The translations under genes and the position numbers were made by a program. The notes beneath the pieces were generated by a model. The model saw nothing but the letters and a program-made list of their open reading frames with translations. It was not told the DNA's origin and did no database searches. From Burkholderiaceae bacterium (lineage in GTDB: Bacteria > Pseudomonadota > Gammaproteobacteria > Burkholderiales > Burkholderiaceae_C), in assembly GCA_023260315.1 (NCBI GenBank), contig JALQVQ010000285.1, positions 1 to 13,683 on the forward strand: DNA of 13,683 nt, read 5' to 3'. Every line of letters begins with the position of its first letter. The stretch's first letter is position 1. Shown one piece after another: positions 7,343-13,420 of this stretch.

Positions 7343-7983
7343 CCCATCCCCCTGACATTCTTAATGCTGTCTGCACCGAGCTTTTTGCGCAAGGCATGAA
7401 TCAGGTACTCAATGGCGTTGCTCTCCACTTCTTCACCCCACCCGTAAACACGGTCTTCCAAATCTGCACGCGAGAGGATCGCCCCGGGGCGGATCATCAG
7501 TGCGTTGAGTAAGGCATATTCCCGGTTGGATAAGAGCAATGCCGCCTTACCCTGGACACTCACTTCGCGCGTGGCAGGGTCAAGCGACAAAACGCCGTTG
7601 CTGAGCAGCGGTGCAGCGGTACCGCCCTTGCGACGCACAACGGCTCGAATACGCGCCAGCAACTCTGACATCTCAAACGGTTTGAGCACATAGTCGTCGG
7701 CGCCACTATCGAGCCCACGAATGCGGTCGTCCAGCCCATCCCTGGCCGTGATGATCAGCACTGGAATCGGGTTGTTCCGTTCACGAACGACCCGCACTAC
7801 CTCCATGCCATCTTTGCCTGGCAAACCGAGGTCAAGCAACACCACGTCGTAGTGTTGCGTTGCCAATGTGGTTAATGCGGTTTGTCCATTCTTGACCCAA
7901 TCTGCCGCAAACGACGCATCTTTCAGCGAGCCCTGAATCGCCTCTCCAATCATCGGATCGTCTTCGACCAACAACACACGCAT
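7318..7983 (-). CDS. OmpR-family response regulator (QseB/PmrA type)
   Basis: The 221-residue regulator has a receiver domain with acidic pocket E7-D8-D9, phosphorylation site D51, T79 and K101. It is followed by a winged-helix DNA-binding domain (about 125-218) with SNREYALLNALM and the recognition-helix region EVESNAIEYLIHALRKKLG. It follows the DedA stop with no gap and overlaps the kinase, so the pair is cotranscribed. OmpR-family proteins of this branch bind direct repeats with 11-bp spacing. Five such repeats lie in this window, one of them (9130-9145) in front of its own operon, which suggests autoregulation and local control. That link is inference. Confidence 0.93.
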   Translation of the reverse strand: MRVLLVEDDPMIGEAIQGSLKDASFAADWVKNGQTALTTLATQHYDVVLLDLGLPGKDGMEVVRVVRERNNPIPVLIITARDGLDDRIRGLDSGADDYVLKPFEMSELLARIRAVVRRKGGTAAPLLSNGVLSLDPATREVSVQGKAALLLSNREYALLNALMIRPGAILSRADLEDRVYGWGEEVESNAIEYLIHALRKKLGADSIKNVRGMGWMVSKSA

Positions 7984-8616
7984 TCATACCCCCTCTGGTT
8001 TGCCGCTTGCGGCCAAGTGAAACATCACCGGAATCACGGACAAGGCTACGATCCCTAAGGAGAGCATGCCAACGTGTTCGCGCACCCAGACTATGCCACC
8101 TAGCCAAAATCCTGCCATCAACAATACACTAGACCAAATGACAGCGCCCAATGCGTTGTAGGCGGCAAAGCGCCGAGGAGCCATTCTCGTCAAGCCGGCG
8201 AGAAACGGTGCAATCGTACGGACCACTGGAATAAACCGACCTATGGTGACGGTGATCGGGCCATAACGATCAAAGTAGTCGTGTGTTTTGGCCAAATGCT
8301 GGGGTTTGGTCCAACTCCGACGAATCAGAAACTGACCTATGGACGACTGCCCCACCCAGTAGTTCACGCCATCGCCAAGAATGGCCGCCACCGTAGCAAT
8401 CAAGATCGCCCATAGTGGTTGTATGCCATTGATCCCGAGAAAGGCGCCGGTCGCAAACAGTAGTGAGTCACCAGGCAGAAAAGGCATGAACACCACGCCT
8501 GTCTCTAGAAAGATGATGCCCGCTACGATCAGAACACCCAATATCCAGTTGCTAGCTAGTAAATTCATTAGGCCTTGGTCGCTGCCTAGCCAACTCAAAA
8601 TTGCGCTTGACATCAT
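7984..8616 (-). CDS. DedA-family membrane protein
   Basis: The 210-residue protein carries the DedA (SNARE-associated/VTT) pattern: acidic E38 in FLETG, then FLPGDSLLF (46-54), GDGVNYWVG (81-89) and the conserved GRFIPVVRTIAPFLAGLTRM (126-145) with R127 and R133. DedA proteins are inner-membrane proteins tied to lipid-carrier transport (undecaprenyl phosphate), membrane potential and polymyxin tolerance in other bacteria. The start is the first of two adjacent ATGs, with a weak ribosome site. It sits directly before the two-component genes and 39 bases after the small anchored protein, so all four probably form one operon. Confidence 0.92.
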   Translation of the reverse strand: MMSSAILSWLGSDQGLMNLLASNWILGVLIVAGIIFLETGVVFMPFLPGDSLLFATGAFLGINGIQPLWAILIATVAAILGDGVNYWVGQSSIGQFLIRRSWTKPQHLAKTHDYFDRYGPITVTIGRFIPVVRTIAPFLAGLTRMAPRRFAAYNALGAVIWSSVLLMAGFWLGGIVWVREHVGMLSLGIVALSVIPVMFHLAASGKPEGV

Positions 8617-8655
8617 GGTGATCTAAAAATATTGCAGTAAGAAGGGTTGGCGCAA

Positions 8656-9078
8656 TCAGCCTTCGACAACGTCCAAGGGCGCACTCACATTGGAGGCAGC
8701 GTACTTATTCGCATTGGGTGTCGATCTGCCTTGACGCACAGAGACGTGGTCGTCACTCGGCGTAGCGTCTATCAAGTCGCCATCGCCAGCGGTGCGTGGA
8801 TTGTTCGCGACTTCATCCGCATCCTGAGGCCCCCAAAGATCGGCAATGCGCTTTTTAGCGCTGGCCATTTCGGTCACCAAAGTGGCAGCGTTGAGCACCA
8901 GGGTACGTCCCTGCGCCAAATCGCTTGGATTCGGTGCTGTAACGGTAGGTGTGGAATCCGCCTGCGTTACAGGGATTGGTGCCGCATTGACGAAGTAGAG
9001 CGCCAGAGCCGCAAGAGACACGGCGGCTATTGCGAGGGCGGATCGAAAGAGTTTTTTATCATTTATCGATAGATTCAC
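8656..9078 (-). CDS. Hypothetical protein with N-terminal membrane anchor
   Basis: I do not recognise this 140-residue protein. It starts at a GTG with AAGGA six bases upstream; no nearby in-frame ATG competes. A basic start (NDKKLFR) is followed by one hydrophobic helix (about 13-33) that could be an anchor or signal peptide. Next come a Pro/Thr-rich stretch, a short amphipathic helix (about 56-82, TLVLNAATLVTEMASAKKRI) and a polar, probably disordered tail. Box C lies 51 bases upstream, so it is likely the first gene of the DedA/two-component operon. A periplasmic role next to the sensor kinase is possible but only contextual. Confidence 0.65.
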   Translation of the reverse strand: MNLSINDKKLFRSALAIAAVSLAALALYFVNAAPIPVTQADSTPTVTAPNPSDLAQGRTLVLNAATLVTEMASAKKRIADLWGPQDADEVANNPRTAGDGDLIDATPSDDHVSVRQGRSTPNANKYAASNVSAPLDVVEG

Positions 9079-9129
9079 GACGATTCCTTATTGGGTTTGT
9101 TGGGGACGCCACAAGTGTGTTTGCCCAGA

Positions 9130-9145
9130 CTTAGCGCAAACATAG
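9130..9145 (-). promoter_or_regulatory. Direct-repeat regulatory box C (CTATG-N6-CTAAG)
   Basis: The minus strand reads CTATGTTTGCGCTAAG, followed by TCTGG, with half-sites 11 bp apart. It lies 51 bases before the GTG of the anchored protein that leads the DedA/regulator/kinase operon, so it is a candidate autoregulatory site. Confidence 0.6.
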
Positions 9146-9195
9146 GGGGCGGCCAAGATATCAACGTTTACTTGGTTGTTTCCCCAGCAGTTGGA

Positions 9196-9299
9196 TCAGT
9201 CTTGTTCGTCGTGACCGTCATCACGATCCGCTTGGTCTTAAGCGCCCCCTTGATGGCTTCGCCGATCACGGCGTCGTCTGCGACCAGCAATACTCGCAC
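9196..9299 (-). pseudogene. Remnant fusing a response-regulator 5' end to a PepSY gene 3' end
   Basis: From a GTG at 9299, preceded by GGAGAAAGA, the frame reads VRVLLVADDAVIGEAIKGAL, matching the first 20 residues of the intact regulator (MRVLLVEDDPMIGEAIQGSL). After a shared AAGA at 9239-9236 the DNA switches to the 3' end of a PepSY gene. Bases 9196-9239 match 11766-11809 at 38 of 44 positions, including the stop codon, but the join puts the PepSY part out of frame. The resulting ORF (stop at 9168) is about 43 codons and makes no sense as a protein. The regulator part differs from the intact gene in many codons, so it came from a paralogue or has diverged for long. Confidence 0.8.
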
Positions 9300-9351
9300 T
9301 CTTTCTCCAGTTGTTTTTGCCGCATTCCACATACCAGATGCATTCCATCTG

Positions 9352-9906
9352 TCAAGGGAGCATTGAAGTAAGCACTCCATCCTTGAGTTTGGTTTGGTGA
9401 TACATGGCAGCTAAAGCATGAATTCCCGCTGACCACATGATGACATCGCCAAGAAACTTGTGTACTTCACCCCAATCCGCAAGACCGGATAAATTCGAGT
9501 TAGCGATGAAAGGCAGTTCGTTAATCCGAAACCCACCCAACAACGTTAAAGGAATGGACTCCGATCCCAAAGCCAATAGTGCAGTGAGCGGTAATGCAAA
9601 AAGTAAAGCCCACAATACAAAATGCATCAGTCGAGATAGGAGATGCATCCATGCCGTCATCTGAAGCCTAGGGGCATCTGGACGCACTGCAACCCAGACC
9701 AAGCGTAGAAATGTGAGCGTAAATACGGCGATGCCCAAGGACTCATGCCAAATGATGTCATTTCGTGTACCAGGGTCGATACCGTCATCCAGCAATCGAC
9801 CAAAGTCTCCGGGACCCAACACGAATGCTATGCCAACAATGATTGCCGTAATCCAATGAAAGGCTTTACTTACTTTATCGTATTGATCTAAATTTTTCTG
9901 CTTCAC
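9352..9906 (-). CDS. Cytochrome b561-family membrane protein
   Basis: The 184-residue protein has four hydrophobic helices and the expected histidines. H17 is in AFHWITAIIVG, H54 in IIWHESLGI, and H149 and H163 are in EVHKFLGDVIMWSAGIHALAAMYHQ. These match the heme b ligands of bacterial CybB/YodB-type b561 proteins, which move electrons across or within the inner membrane. A hydrophilic loop (GDFGRLLDDGIDPGTRND, about 33-50) between helices 1 and 2 is a feature of many members. It starts at GTG with GGAG seven bases upstream and lies 48 bases after the DUF347 gene, so it may be read from the same transcript. The partner and physiological donor are unknown. Confidence 0.88.
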   Translation of the reverse strand: MKQKNLDQYDKVSKAFHWITAIIVGIAFVLGPGDFGRLLDDGIDPGTRNDIIWHESLGIAVFTLTFLRLVWVAVRPDAPRLQMTAWMHLLSRLMHFVLWALLFALPLTALLALGSESIPLTLLGGFRINELPFIANSNLSGLADWGEVHKFLGDVIMWSAGIHALAAMYHQTKLKDGVLTSMLP

Positions 9907-9954
9907 GTTGTTACTCCATTTAAAAATTCCTGTCAGCTAAATATGGCGGCATAT

Positions 9955-10725
9955 TCAATGCGCGGTTCTAGCTGCACGTTGTTTGAATAGCAAGATAGCG
10001 GTCAGCATGAAAGCAAAAAGCGCTGCTGATGCTGATGCTGATGCTGAATAACGACTTAGGGCCAACCCTCCTGAACTGAGCGGCTTATCCAGAAAGTCCC
10101 CTACCACGGCTCCAAGAGGCCGGGTCAAAATGAATGCTGCCCAGAAAAGCAGAGTTCGCGACACATTTGTCCAGTAGTAAGCTGCAACGACCAAGGCCAA
10201 AAGCCCGCTGAACACAATGGCACCGCCGGTGTAACCCAATCCTGCCGTATCCGCAGTCCAATCGCCCAGCGCCGTCCCCAAGGTCTGGGAGAACATGATA
10301 GTTACCCAATAGAACATCTCGGCCTTCGACGAACTGACCGTGCTAACCGAAACTGAGCCTAGCGTTCGATGCCATATAAATAGTGAACCGAACAACAAAG
10401 ACATAAGCAAGGTCGCGCCACCCGCGTACCCAATACCGAGGGATCGGTCAGCATAATCAGCCAGTGTCGTGCCGACCGTGGTGGTTGCAATGATCGTTGT
10501 CCAGTAAAGGAATGGCTGAAAGGTCTTGGCCTTGATTTGCGCAAAGACCGCAGCCAGAAATACGGCTGTGAAAATAATCGTACCAATCAAGTAGCTCAAA
10601 TTCATCGACATCGAAACGGTATCGCCACCTGTTTCACCGAGCGTGGTGGCCGCAATCTTGATGCTCCAAAAAACGAGAGTGACCTCTGGGACTTTGCTCA
10701 GGGCTTTTTCTGCTGAAGTATTCAT
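9955..10725 (-). CDS. DUF347 (COG4705) four-repeat membrane protein
   Basis: The 256-residue membrane protein has four copies of a two-helix repeat, each with Trp and an Asp 15 residues later: W20/D35, W75/D90, W140/D155 and W195/D210. Cores include FWSIKIAATTLGETGGD and YWTTIIATTTVGTTLAD. This is the DUF347 repeat family, which has no established function that I know of. The C-terminal region contains SASASASAA (227-235), encoded by a tandem hexanucleotide. It starts 19 bases after the chimeric gene that carries a copy of its first repeat. Box B upstream of the chimera probably controls both. Confidence 0.88.
   Translation of the reverse strand: MNTSAEKALSKVPEVTLVFWSIKIAATTLGETGGDTVSMSMNLSYLIGTIIFTAVFLAAVFAQIKAKTFQPFLYWTTIIATTTVGTTLADYADRSLGIGYAGGATLLMSLLFGSLFIWHRTLGSVSVSTVSSSKAEMFYWVTIMFSQTLGTALGDWTADTAGLGYTGGAIVFSGLLALVVAAYYWTNVSRTLLFWAAFILTRPLGAVVGDFLDKPLSSGGLALSRYSASASASAALFAFMLTAILLFKQRAARTAH
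10025..10047 (+). repeat. Tandem hexanucleotide GCTGAT, about four copies
   Basis: GCTGAT is repeated almost four times without a mismatch. On the coding (minus) strand it encodes alternating Ser-Ala near the end of the DUF347 protein, just before its last helix. Loss or gain of units would keep the reading frame. Confidence 0.85.
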
Positions 10726-10744
10726 ATTGATTCGTTTTCTCTGG

Positions 10745-11038
10745 TCAGAGCTTCGCTTGTAGCGAGTCGAAAGTGCTCAATAGATCAGCCATCGCCTTTT
10801 TGCAGTCGGTTTGATTGGGGGCATCTGCACGCAGCGCACTAAGGGCGGGATCAATGGCCTTGTCGAGCCTGTGCCAGTCATCCGCTGCACGAGGCTTCAA
10901 GCCTGCATTGACAGCCAGAAAGTCAGCCCCGGTTTCGCCAACCGTCGTGCACATAATCTTGATGATCCAGAAGGAGAGCGCCGCTTCTGGGACTTTATTG
11001 AGCCAGTTTGATGCGGACGGCGTGGTCAGCGTATTCAT
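10745..11038 (-). CDS. Chimeric protein: first DUF347 repeat joined to an unrelated helical tail
   Basis: The 97-residue product begins like the DUF347 protein next door, with MNT, then VPEAALSFWIIKIMCTTVGE and W24/D39 in the 15-residue spacing of one repeat. The similarity stops after about residue 47 (NAGL). The rest, DDWHRLDKAIDPALSALRAD and KKAMADLLSTFDSL, is hydrophilic and alpha-helical with a single Cys, and belongs to a different protein. The ATG at 11038 has AGGA nine bases upstream; an in-frame start at 11077 is less likely. The frame is clean, so it may be expressed as a membrane-anchored helical protein or be a deletion remnant. Box B is 54 bases upstream. Confidence 0.6.
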   Translation of the reverse strand: MNTLTTPSASNWLNKVPEAALSFWIIKIMCTTVGETGADFLAVNAGLKPRAADDWHRLDKAIDPALSALRADAPNQTDCKKAMADLLSTFDSLQAKL

Positions 11039-11092
11039 ATAGTTATTTCCTGCAAAGGCGGGTTGTTCTTGCGGCAAGTCTGACCGGCCAAA

Positions 11093-11108
11093 CTTAGGCC
11101 AGCCATAG
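11093..11108 (-). promoter_or_regulatory. Direct-repeat regulatory box B (CTATG-N6-CTAAG)
   Basis: The minus strand reads CTATGGCTGGCCTAAG, followed by TTTGG, with half-sites 11 bp apart. It is nearly identical to box A including flanks. It lies 54 bases before the ATG of the chimeric gene that leads the DUF347 and cytochrome b561 genes. Confidence 0.6.
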
Positions 11109-11113
11109 GCTCA

Positions 11114-11710
11114 TCATTTGCGCACCCATCCGATTTGAATGAGTTTTCCGAAAAGGACTCGATGAACGCTGAGGGCAAGGCTGTAAGTGGCAGGCAGATA
11201 TACGCGCATCTCACGAAACGCCAGCCAGGCACTCAGCCCGGCGACCAAGGCCGCACCCACCATGTCCAGCGGAAAATGAACGCCGAGATAAATGCGCGCC
11301 CAAGCAACAGGCAGTCCTAGTAATGCCAGTGCTAGGCCAGCCATACGCGGGCTGCGGTGCATCAAGAAACTAAAGGCGACGGCCCACAGGAGCGTCAGAT
11401 GGTCGCTCGGAAACGAAGAATCAGCCGCATGGGGAATCAGGGTGTGCCCCAGACCGATCATGAAAGGACGTGGATGTTGCCAAACCAGTCCGATGATCTG
11501 GTTGATGAGTAAACCAGCCAGACCGGACGCGGTCGCTTCGAGCAAAACTTTGCGAGTGTGTTCGCTTCCGCGTAGCCAACCGAACCCGATGATGACCGGA
11601 AGCGCCCAAATGGCGTACTCAGCAAAAAAGGTGGCGATGGCCAGCAGCAGCGTGGTTGGGTGCTCTGGTGCATTAAGCCAGAGAAATAGTGCGTGATTGA
11701 GATCTTTCAT
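11114..11710 (-). CDS. PAP2-family phosphatase, probable undecaprenyl-diphosphatase (BcrC/YbjG type)
   Basis: The 198-residue membrane phosphatase has the three PAP2 motifs: WQHPRPF (R81-P82), SSFPSDH (S102, D103, H104) and ARIYLGVHFPLD (R139, nucleophile H145, D149). The stretch around MIGLGHTLIPHAADSSFPSDH is characteristic of BcrC/YbjG enzymes, which dephosphorylate undecaprenyl diphosphate on the periplasmic side to recycle the wall and LPS lipid carrier. About five helices are predicted. It follows the PepSY gene by 55 bases in the same direction and is probably cotranscribed from box D. A lipid A or phospholipid phosphatase role is a less likely alternative. Confidence 0.88.
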   Translation of the reverse strand: MKDLNHALFLWLNAPEHPTTLLLAIATFFAEYAIWALPVIIGFGWLRGSEHTRKVLLEATASGLAGLLINQIIGLVWQHPRPFMIGLGHTLIPHAADSSFPSDHLTLLWAVAFSFLMHRSPRMAGLALALLGLPVAWARIYLGVHFPLDMVGAALVAGLSAWLAFREMRVYLPATYSLALSVHRVLFGKLIQIGWVRK

Positions 11711-11765
11711 GCGGTCTCCGGGGCCGAATCACCCAACTCGGGCGACCCGGCCTTGTGGCATATAC

Positions 11766-12101
11766 TCAGTCTTGCTTGTCGTGGTCGTCATCGCGATCCG
11801 CTTTGTCTTCGGCGGACGAGATGACCGTACCCTTGTCGGCATCGACCTTGACATCGAAGACCTTGGCCCCGCTAAAGACTTCCACGTCGTACACCCAACC
11901 CTGTTTCGAGTTTTCATACTCGGCACGTGAAGCTTTGCCGTTAGCATGCTGCTCTGCCGTGGTGACGGCCTGAGCCAGTGGGATTTTGGCCTTGGTGATG
12001 GCCATGGCATCGTTTTCCATGCCGCCTTGGGCGGCATAGGCAACGGTGCCCGCAGCGGCAATGGCTGCGGCCAAAAGAGAAAGTTTGCTGTAGTGATTCA
12101 T
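11766..12101 (-). CDS. PepSY-domain periplasmic protein
   Basis: The 111-residue protein has a Sec signal peptide (hydrophobic 8-22, cleavage likely after AYA at 23) and one PepSY domain (about 33-100: KAKIPLAQAVTTAEQHANGKA, GWVYDVEVF, KVFDVKVDADKGTVIS). It ends in a charged tail (DKADRDDDHDKQD) that may bind cations. Short PepSY proteins of this type often accompany QseB/PmrA-like regulators. GGAG lies about eight bases before the ATG, and box D lies 57 bases upstream. Its last 44 bases are duplicated at 9196-9239. Confidence 0.88.
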   Translation of the reverse strand: MNHYSKLSLLAAAIAAAGTVAYAAQGGMENDAMAITKAKIPLAQAVTTAEQHANGKASRAEYENSKQGWVYDVEVFSGAKVFDVKVDADKGTVISSAEDKADRDDDHDKQD

Positions 12102-12158
12102 GGTGTTTCTCCAAAAAGAACGCAGTTATTTGCGCAATGGAGAGATTACGAAATCTGA

Positions 12159-12174
12159 CTTAGCTGGCACTGAG
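12159..12174 (-). promoter_or_regulatory. Direct-repeat regulatory box D (CTCAG-N6-CTAAG)
   Basis: The minus strand reads CTCAGTGCCAGCTAAG, with half-sites 11 bp apart; the first half-site is the weakest of the set. It is 57 bases before the PepSY start. A TAATCT that could serve as a -10 follows about 10 bases after the second half-site. Confidence 0.5.
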
Positions 12175-12612
12175 CCGCTCCAAATTTGTTTCGCGTGCTT
12201 TATTTTTCGTTTTCTGAGATAGCCCATAGGAAAACGGCATGCCTGCGAGTGGGGTTAGTGCCAAGTAACCCTCTTTTGTTGCACCGTCATTCACGACATA
12301 AAACTCAATATAAGTCCTGTCGCACTCAACTGAAAAGTTGTACTACGAATGACAGCTAACTGGCAGGCACTTCGTGAAGTCCAACGACTCCTGAGGGTCT
12401 GATGCGGACCTATGGCCCGATTCAGTCAACGACCGCTCTTGGCCCAAAGCAGCCCTCATAAAGACTGTCACAAACACTTTTTCCGTGGCCTCGGACGGCA
12501 ACCCGGCACATGCAACATGCGAAGGAATCCTGATCATCATCTTATGTAAGCCTTGCCCGTGAAATGCACCAACCCACCTTGCTGAGTAAAACGCGCAGCC
12601 AACCGGTATGAA
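12175..12612. other. Intergenic stretch without a convincing gene
   Basis: This part separates the envelope gene block from the mobile-like module. The only longer frame (minus, 12343-12627) has a Cys/His/Ser-rich composition without family features and no good ribosome site. I see no RNA gene, repeat array or clear promoter. It marks a likely boundary between two blocks of different origin. Confidence 0.5.
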
Positions 12613-12637
12613 CCTATATGAAACCACTGCATATAGG
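12613..12637. promoter_or_regulatory. Perfect 8-bp inverted repeat before the HTH gene
   Basis: CCTATATG (12613-12620) and CATATAGG (12630-12637) form a perfect inverted repeat around nine bases. It ends four bases before the AAGGAG of the HTH gene at 12655. It could be an operator, perhaps for the HTH protein itself, or a hairpin in the leader of its mRNA. Confidence 0.5.
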
Positions 12638-12654
12638 CATCAAGGAGCAAGGCC

Positions 12655-12987
12655 ATGGCTACTAACAACACCTCATCCTCGAACCCACGGGCTGAAAAAA
12701 TGGGTGACGTGCTGGACGCCTTGTCCAGTGGCATAGCAAAAACCGCAGCCAGCAAACCCAAGCTCGAGCCCCAACTCCTGGTTCAAGAGGTCCTGGCAGA
12801 ACCTGCCCGCCAGCTACTGACCGAAATAATGCTCGCCGATCGTTGGGTGTGTTCAGTCGCACGCCTTCAGCGCTGGCGCACCGTCGGCGAGGGCCCCCAG
12901 TACTGAAAGATCATGGGGAAAGTCTTGTACCGACTCAAAGACATTGAGGCCTATGAAGAAGCCTGTCTGATCCGGAAAGTGCTCTAG
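12655..12987 (+). pseudogene. Excisionase/MerR-like HTH DNA-binding protein, interrupted by in-frame TGA
   Basis: AAGGAG lies seven bases before the ATG. The first 83 codons read to LADRWVCSVARLQRWRTVGE-GPQY and then hit TGA (12904-12906). The same frame continues KIMGKVLYRLKDIEAYEEAC and stops at TAG (12985-12987). The two parts together give the standard excisionase/MerR-like fold pattern, recognition helix followed by GP-Y-LK-hydrophobic-G-VLYRLKDIEAYE, with the TGA exactly where a Leu is expected. A single change of TTA to TGA would explain it. The protein as made lacks the wing, so it is probably inactive unless the stop is read through. Such proteins control excision or local transcription in mobile elements. 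Confidence 0.75.
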
Positions 12988-13024
12988 GGGCGCACTCAAG
13001 GAGGCCCCGAACGGGCTGTAAATT

Positions 13025-13081
13025 GTTCGAACGACTTGGAATCAGTTCGAAATAGTCTTGGCGGGTGGTACAGGGTTCGAA
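13025..13081 (+). repeat. Three phased GTTCGAA repeats
   Basis: GTTCGAA occurs at 13025, 13045 and 13075, spaced 20 and 30 bp, so all lie on the same face of the helix. The first two are followed by related sequence (CGACTTGG and ATAGTCTTGG) and the third by ACGTTGG. The palindromic core TTCGAA and the helical phasing suggest binding sites for a protein, like short iterons or operators. Confidence 0.5.
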
Positions 13082-13155
13082 ACGTTGGTACGGCCAAATA
13101 AAAAGCCTTTAGATTAGGTGGTAAAACTGTTCCGCTGCGCCGAGCTAAATACTTG

Positions 13156-13320
13156 ATGCGAATAACTGAAATAATCAAACCACCAACCCCTGACCAGGCA
13201 AGGATCAAGGCGCTAAGCGCCAACAAGAAACGCGCCTCAGACGCGCTTAAAGCTGAACGTGAGCGACAAAAGCGTAATAAAGCTCTCCAGACGCTACAGG
13301 GCTCTCATATCCATAGCTGA
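13156..13320 (+). CDS. Small basic hypothetical protein (54 residues)
   Basis: The frame gives MRITEIIKPPTPDQARIKAL, then a Lys/Arg/Ala-rich helix (KKRASDALKAERERQKRNKALQ) and a short tail. Composition and pattern look like a real short protein with a basic amphipathic helix, perhaps nucleic acid binding. I cannot assign a family. There is no strong ribosome site before the ATG. A hairpin with a T run overlaps its stop, which supports a transcript ending here. It lies downstream of the HTH gene and the GTTCGAA repeats. Confidence 0.5.
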   Translation: MRITEIIKPPTPDQARIKALSANKKRASDALKAERERQKRNKALQTLQGSHIHS

Positions 13321-13331
13321 TGAGAGTTTTT
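13302..13331 (+). terminator. Candidate intrinsic terminator
   Basis: CTCTCAT (13302-13308) pairs with ATGAGAG (13320-13326) around an 11-base loop, followed directly by TTTTT. It overlaps the last codons of the small basic ORF. The stem is short and AT-rich, so strength is uncertain. Confidence 0.5.
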
Positions 13332-13420
13332 GGCATAGCCTATCACCCGAATAACTCGGACGTGTAGAAAAGTGAATTGAGCCAGCCTAAGTGTGCGATT
13401 TCGACCCAAAACGCCACATT

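Noticed and set aside
10061..10075. Further CTTAG near 10054-10058 as a sixth regulatory box
   Set aside because: It lies inside the DUF347 coding region and has no second half-site 11 bp away.
11292..11696. 134-codon plus-strand ORF
   Set aside because: It is antisense to the PAP2 gene, whose catalytic motifs are intact.
12343..12627. 94-codon minus-strand ORF in the gap before the HTH gene
   Set aside because: No ribosome site, no domain pattern and unusual composition; it looks like a chance open frame.
12996..13226. 76-codon minus-strand ORF with a hydrophobic start
   Set aside because: It lies opposite the phased repeats and the small basic ORF, has no ribosome site and no recognisable family.
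12613..13331. Possible CRISPR-like or retron-like array at the right end
   Set aside because: The GTTCGAA repeats are only seven bases long with 13 and 23 bases between them, and no Cas or reverse transcriptase gene is present.
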